This document shows positions 60,047 to 64,000 of a DNA stretch of 64,000 bases, one piece after another. The DNA comes from Aphelenchoides besseyi. Its lineage: Eukaryota; Nematoda; Chromadorea; Rhabditida; Aphelenchoididae. Under the pieces are notes generated by a model that had not been told where the DNA came from, made no database searches, and saw only the letters and a program-made list of their open reading frames with translations. Made by a program: the position numbers and the translations under genes. The stretch covers positions 11,346,001-11,410,000 of the forward strand of contig JAMPIQ010000002.1 in assembly GCA_024699855.1 (NCBI GenBank), written 5' to 3'. How positions within the stretch are numbered: position 1 is the stretch's first letter; each line of letters starts with the position of its first letter.

Positions 60047-61000
60047 TGTTTTCTTTGAAACCTCCACCGTCTTATTTTTCCGAATGTTTGAAAGCGTTGC
60101 ACGGTTGTAAATTCTTGATTTAGTATTTAGCTTAGCTATAAATTATATTCTACGGGTTATTATAACTAGTCAACAAATTCCGGCTCTACTGAAAATGTCC
60201 CGGCATTTCGAATTCCTTTATTCAGTTGTTTCGTATTCGCGACATCCTATTTTCTGTGTAATAAACCTTCTCATGATACTAAACGAACGTAAGAATCGTA
60301 ATTAATTCTGTTCGACCCGTTTTTGGTGTAATTAGAACCCTTAGAAACTGGAAAACCGGTCATGTAAACAAACAAGTAGCTCCTAGAAACCAATAAATAA
60401 CCAGTGGTCATATTCAAAACTAAATAATCGTCGACATCTTCGAGATTGGATTCAAAGTCCAAAGAATAAAGACATAAATCATTCGTTCAAACCTGAAATG
60501 AATTCATGTTATTTCCGAGTTCAATGAAAATACTCCACCTCGCGAAATTGCCATTCGCATTCTCTAAGGCTCTCAACACGATTTCCCTCGACAACAGCGT
60601 TCTCTCTGTCCCTCTGGAAATATGACCGGCAGCTTTTTGGCGTAAATAATTTCCATTTTTTAAACAATTTTTACGTTCAAGCGCAAATTTGTGCAATACC
60701 AACTTCCGAAATCCTTCCAACTATTTACTGCAGTAAGCCATACAGCGCAAATCGACTCATTTGTAATTTATTCGTTCTACTAACCACTACTTGCGTGTTA
60801 CATTGAAATGGACGACTATCTCATTTTCGAGTCTATAACTTATTTGAATTAAGATGTCTTGTATTATTGTCATATTAGCTGGTATCTTTTAATGGAATTG
60901 ATGGTGTTCTTTTGGACGCGCACTCCATTCAAAGTCCGGACTCGGCTCAATTCCTCTACTTCCCAGAAAGACGTCTTCCGAAGCAGTCTTGCACTGTTTC
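60047..61000. other. Intergenic region between unc-16 and Enhancer of Polycomb
   Basis: About 950 bp. Two minus-strand ORFs (60271-60462 and 60487-60720) are separated by a TTTCAG-like motif, so they could be exons of a small minus gene (GTERTLLSREIVLRALENAN, then NLEDVDDYLVLNMTTGYLL with hydrophobic stretches). The join is out of frame at the only good acceptor, so I do not call a gene. The remainder is the unc-16 3' UTR and a promoter. Confidence 0.35.
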
Positions 61001-63166
61001 ATGTCTTCTGCTGGACGTGCAACTAACTCAACCACCGGTTCCGTAGTCAAAGCCAAACACACAGCAGCAGGACTGAACAACGCACAAGCGGCTCGTCGAT
61101 TACGCTCCAACAATACCACCGGCAATGCGCCTATTCGGCCGTCAAGCAAACGGCACGATGGCGCCAATTCATCAACCAAGTCGTCACCTACTAAAGACGC
61201 AAAACACGATGGAATACCGCAACGAATTCTCGCAATCCTCGAATCAGTTCCGAGTACCATATCTGTCTCTTCACACCCGTCCAACTCTCTACCATCCAAT
61301 TTCAACACCAATTCCAACAAAAAGAATGAGAAAGGTGAATTCAGCTCGCTTAAGCATCGACCAAACGATGGACTTGGTGGTAATTTCGATCGAAAGTTCA
61401 CATCTCGACCAACCGAAGGTTCTATTCGACGGCCTTTTCACGCTTCTCAACGCATTCTGAAGAAACATGTCGGTCGACGTCCGAATCGGCATCATTCGGC
61501 CGTAAATTCTAATGGAATGCCACCTCCACCATTACCGAGCAAAATGAACTTTCGAGCTAGAGCCTTGGATCCACAAAGACAAATGCCTGTACATATCGTC
61601 AAGACAGAAAGTAAACCGGAATCAAACTTGGAATTGGAAATGCTATACAACAACAAGGTTCTTAAACGTCCGCTTTTCAACGTACCATCAGGAATGGAAA
61701 AAGAGGAAGAAAAGGTTAGTATGATTGTTTCCATGTACAAAAATAATGAACATACATTTAGGAACATCATTTACGAAAAGCAATCGAAGCGCAAAAGTCG
61801 CTGACTGGTGCTGGAATGTCAAATGATCACTTGATTCCGACACGCCAAGTTACAATCATCGATTCCAGCGACTATAGTGATGTTTGGAAAATACGAGCAG
61901 ACGAGAAACCGATGGATTACATCAATTACAGACGCGGTATGTAAACTTTTTTTAAATTAACGAATCGAGCTTAATATCTTTATGTTTTTTTAAAGATAAC
62001 TAATAAGTTAATTGATCGTTAATGTTCAGGCACTTTTGATTTCTGTGACGAAGATACGAGTTATGATGCGGATGAAATGGATATGAAGTTTCTCGAATCT
62101 AATAATCACTTCATTAGTCTTGATGAATTTGAGAAGATTATTGAAAAGTTGGAGGTTGACAGCCGAGATCGAATACTCAGTCTTCACGAGTTTCATCGAC
62201 AACATCCGGAGGTTTTGATCGAGAAATTGGAACGAATTTACGATTATTGGGTTGAACGAAGAACTGTGAGTTAAATATAATGTAAGTCGTTCTGAATGCT
62301 TCGGTTTTAGAAGCTGGTCACCGACGGTAAAATGAATGTGACGCTTCTACCGTATGTTCCGAACAAATCAAAAGCTGGAGAAAAAGACAATCCGTATATT
62401 GCTTTTCGTCATCGAGGACCAAAAGTTACAACTCGCCGAAAACAGAAACTGGACACCGAACAATATGGATCAATGTTAAAATTGGCTGCTGCAATACGTC
62501 GAACTCATGTTTTGAGTAAAGCAATGGTCGAGAGAGAAGCATTGAAGACAAAAATACTGGATAGTGATATTGAGTTATTCGAAGAACAATTGGATCTTTT
62601 GCAAAGCGGTGGATCAGTGGATGATTTGCCGGATATGTCAACTCAACATGAACCGAGTGTTCTTTCACAAATAGTGCCGAGTGCAAACAAATGGTTATCA
62701 ATGGTAAGCGTTTGAATATGCAGGAACTCTTATAATTCTTTAGATTTGGTATGAGGTTGCTCGTGGCATCTATGACGACTCAACTTTACGACGAGATGAC
62801 GATCTCTTCGCCATTTCTTCACGACCTGGCCCCGAAGACGGACAATTTGCTTTTCAAAGACAAACTAACTGCTTCTATCGGTCGACTCGAGCTTCCGATT
62901 CGTCCGCTGAACCGGAGTATTTTGAAACCACAACCGGGGGTCGTCTTCATCCTCCAACTCATCAACAATCAGTGGGACCAAATGACTGCGATGGAATACG
63001 ATTCAACGAGTTGCACAAATTTCAAAATTTGTTCTTCAAAAAATCGCCTTTCATTCTCTTGAAAAAAGAGACATGGTCAGATTTAACGGGAGAAGGTCGA
63101 GACGTGGTTTGTAGATCTCGTTACGGTCGGGGTGGTCGCCTGAATTTGGACTTTATTTATAGGTAA
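61001..63166 (+). CDS. epc-1: Enhancer of Polycomb homologue (EPC, NuA4/TIP60 subunit)
   Basis: Chromatin protein, a core subunit of the NuA4/TIP60 histone acetyltransferase complex. Five exons (61001-61713, 61763-61938, about 62030-62263, about 62312-62703, 62745-63166), about 645 residues. Seen: the EPC-A start KMNFRARALD (human KLSFRARALD), VPSGMEKEEEKEHHLRKAIEAQ (human PTGMEKEEESEHHLQRAISAQ), ATDFCDEDTSYDADEMD-type acidic segment, FEKIIEKLEVDSRDR, YDYWVERRTK, NPYIAFRHRG, KVTTRRKQ, then FAFQRQTNCFYRST and the ending RYGRGGRLNLDF matching human RRVGRGGRVLLD. Oddities: a 180-residue basic, Ser/Asn-rich N-terminal extension in the same exon as EPC-A (first ATG at 61001; the EPC-A Met is at 61543), and termination right after RGGRLNLDFIYR, without the long Gln-rich tail. 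The stop overlaps a GTAAAG donor, so further exons are possible. Symbol by homology. Confidence 0.9.
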
Positions 63167-63568
63167 AGGGTCGAGCTTTTTGGTTGTATCTCATTTTAAG
63201 CTGCTGCATTCGTTTCTAATTGTCATACGTAAATGTTGGCTTTTTAACTTGAAAACAATTAAACCGCCAGCTTTAATAACTTTTTGAAGTTTGTTGTTCA
63301 GTCAATAATAATCGAATCTTCATCACCGGTTGTTTTCTCTATGTGGGGCTAAACTATTCTTTTGCTTTACGAACTTCGACTTGGGTTTCATAACGTTCAT
63401 CTAATCTTAACTTATACCTCAGTATGTTGACCTCGTGCATTTTGTGTTCTCCGATCTTCTCCATTCTCTTTTGTGCGCATTAGATCGCGTATGTTCGTTG
63501 TTCTGTGCGTTTTGTCATTTTCTTATTTCTTATTAAGAATATTTTGTTTGCAAAATAAAAAGCGGGTT
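63167..63568. other. Short intergenic or intronic stretch
   Basis: About 400 bp, T-rich, between the Enhancer of Polycomb stop and the next ATG exon. No motif noted. If EPC continues by splicing, this would be intron. Confidence 0.3.
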
Positions 63569-63616
63569 ATGTCCGAACTGTTCACTGGAGCCATCGGTTT
63601 GCTTGCAAATCAACAG
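63569..63616 (+). CDS. First exon of a following gene (partial)
   Basis: ATG exon of 16 codons (MSELFTGAIGLLANQQ) ends in a GTGTGTG donor at a codon boundary; the ORF continues through the donor to a stop at 63685 but with weak coding character. The rest of the gene would lie at the window edge or beyond. Not recognised. The remaining 63.7-64.0 kb holds only short ORFs. Confidence 0.35.
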
Positions 63617-64000
63617 GTGTGTGAAGGGCTTACGAAAACACTTGTTCTCAAGTTATCATCGTCGATTTCGAAAGTTCTCACGTGAACGTTAGTCGGAGGT
63701 TTCGAAATTGCCGACCACGTTCAGTGCACTTTGTTTCGTTAATTCACAAACAAATGAAAGTGCGTGACAAGACGTTTGTTACTGGACGATCGTGTGTATG
63801 TGATGGTTATTCGACGTCTGAGACTGAAGGCCAAAAACCTCACGAATCATTGAACTCAACCTATGAATTGGTTTTGAAACGAAATTGTCGGACAAGGTGA
63901 CTGAACAGCAGAAGCAAGCAGCCGAATGATCTTGCTGTCTGGTACCCAAACGTTTTCGAAGTACTTGGAGTGAATTGTGAAATTAACTTCTCAACATTTG

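Noticed and set aside
60271..60720. Small minus-strand gene from two ORFs
   Set aside because: The two frames cannot be joined in phase at the only plausible acceptor, and no family is recognised.
1..64000. tRNA, rRNA, spliced-leader RNA or CRISPR
   Set aside because: No B-box-like GGTTCGAATCC in a cloverleaf context, no Sm-site leader RNA and no regularly spaced repeats seen on either strand.

Overview
The window is animal nuclear DNA, most likely from a nematode. Genes are cut by many introns of about 40-60 bp that end in TTTCAG or TTTTAG and carry GTAAG-type donors. The gene set is typical of nematodes: cofactor-independent phosphoglycerate mutase, an EB-module secreted protein, a DOMON protein, an UNC-16/JIP3 scaffold, a stargazin-like subunit and a CNT nucleoside transporter. 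I see no bacterial features, CRISPR array, tRNA or rRNA. The nematode assignment is an inference from gene content; no species is claimed.

Layout. 0-15 kb: a stargazin/CACNG-like subunit (minus, cut by the window edge), an unrecognised basic protein (plus), casein kinase 1 delta/epsilon (minus), a CCDC6 homologue (minus) and a FAM81-like coiled-coil protein (minus). 15-27 kb: iPGM, divergent from the FAM81-like gene, then a large unrecognised proline-rich scaffold-like gene with several apparent first exons and two alternative 3' ends. 27.8-37.8 kb: a MOB2 homologue (minus) followed by about 9 kb with almost no recognisable coding sequence; one minus-strand ORF at 35.2-35.5 kb fits as a remote first exon of MOB2. 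37.8-44.5 kb: a DOMON plus Asn/Gln-rich secreted protein, a small membrane protein, a CNT/SLC28 transporter and an EB-module protein.

45.36-50.38 kb holds the most unusual object: a 5.0-kb element made of two nearly identical 1.85-kb inverted arms around a 1.3-kb spacer, flanked by a perfect 6-bp direct repeat (AGCAAG). Each arm carries a broken, internally deleted piece of the N-terminal part of a hormone-sensitive lipase gene. It looks like a non-autonomous transposon that captured host gene sequence. It lies 23 bp past the stop codon of a CUB-LDLa membrane protein, directly after that gene's AATAAA.

50.4-64 kb: the CUB-LDLa protein (minus), La autoantigen homologue (minus), the UNC-16/JIP3 kinesin and JNK scaffold (plus, divergent from La), Enhancer of Polycomb (plus), and the first exon of a further gene.

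The genes do not form a single pathway. They are ordinary housekeeping, signalling and neuronal genes, several arranged head to head. Exon joins were read by eye from splice consensus, reading frame and remembered family sequences; conserved-family genes are much firmer than the rest.
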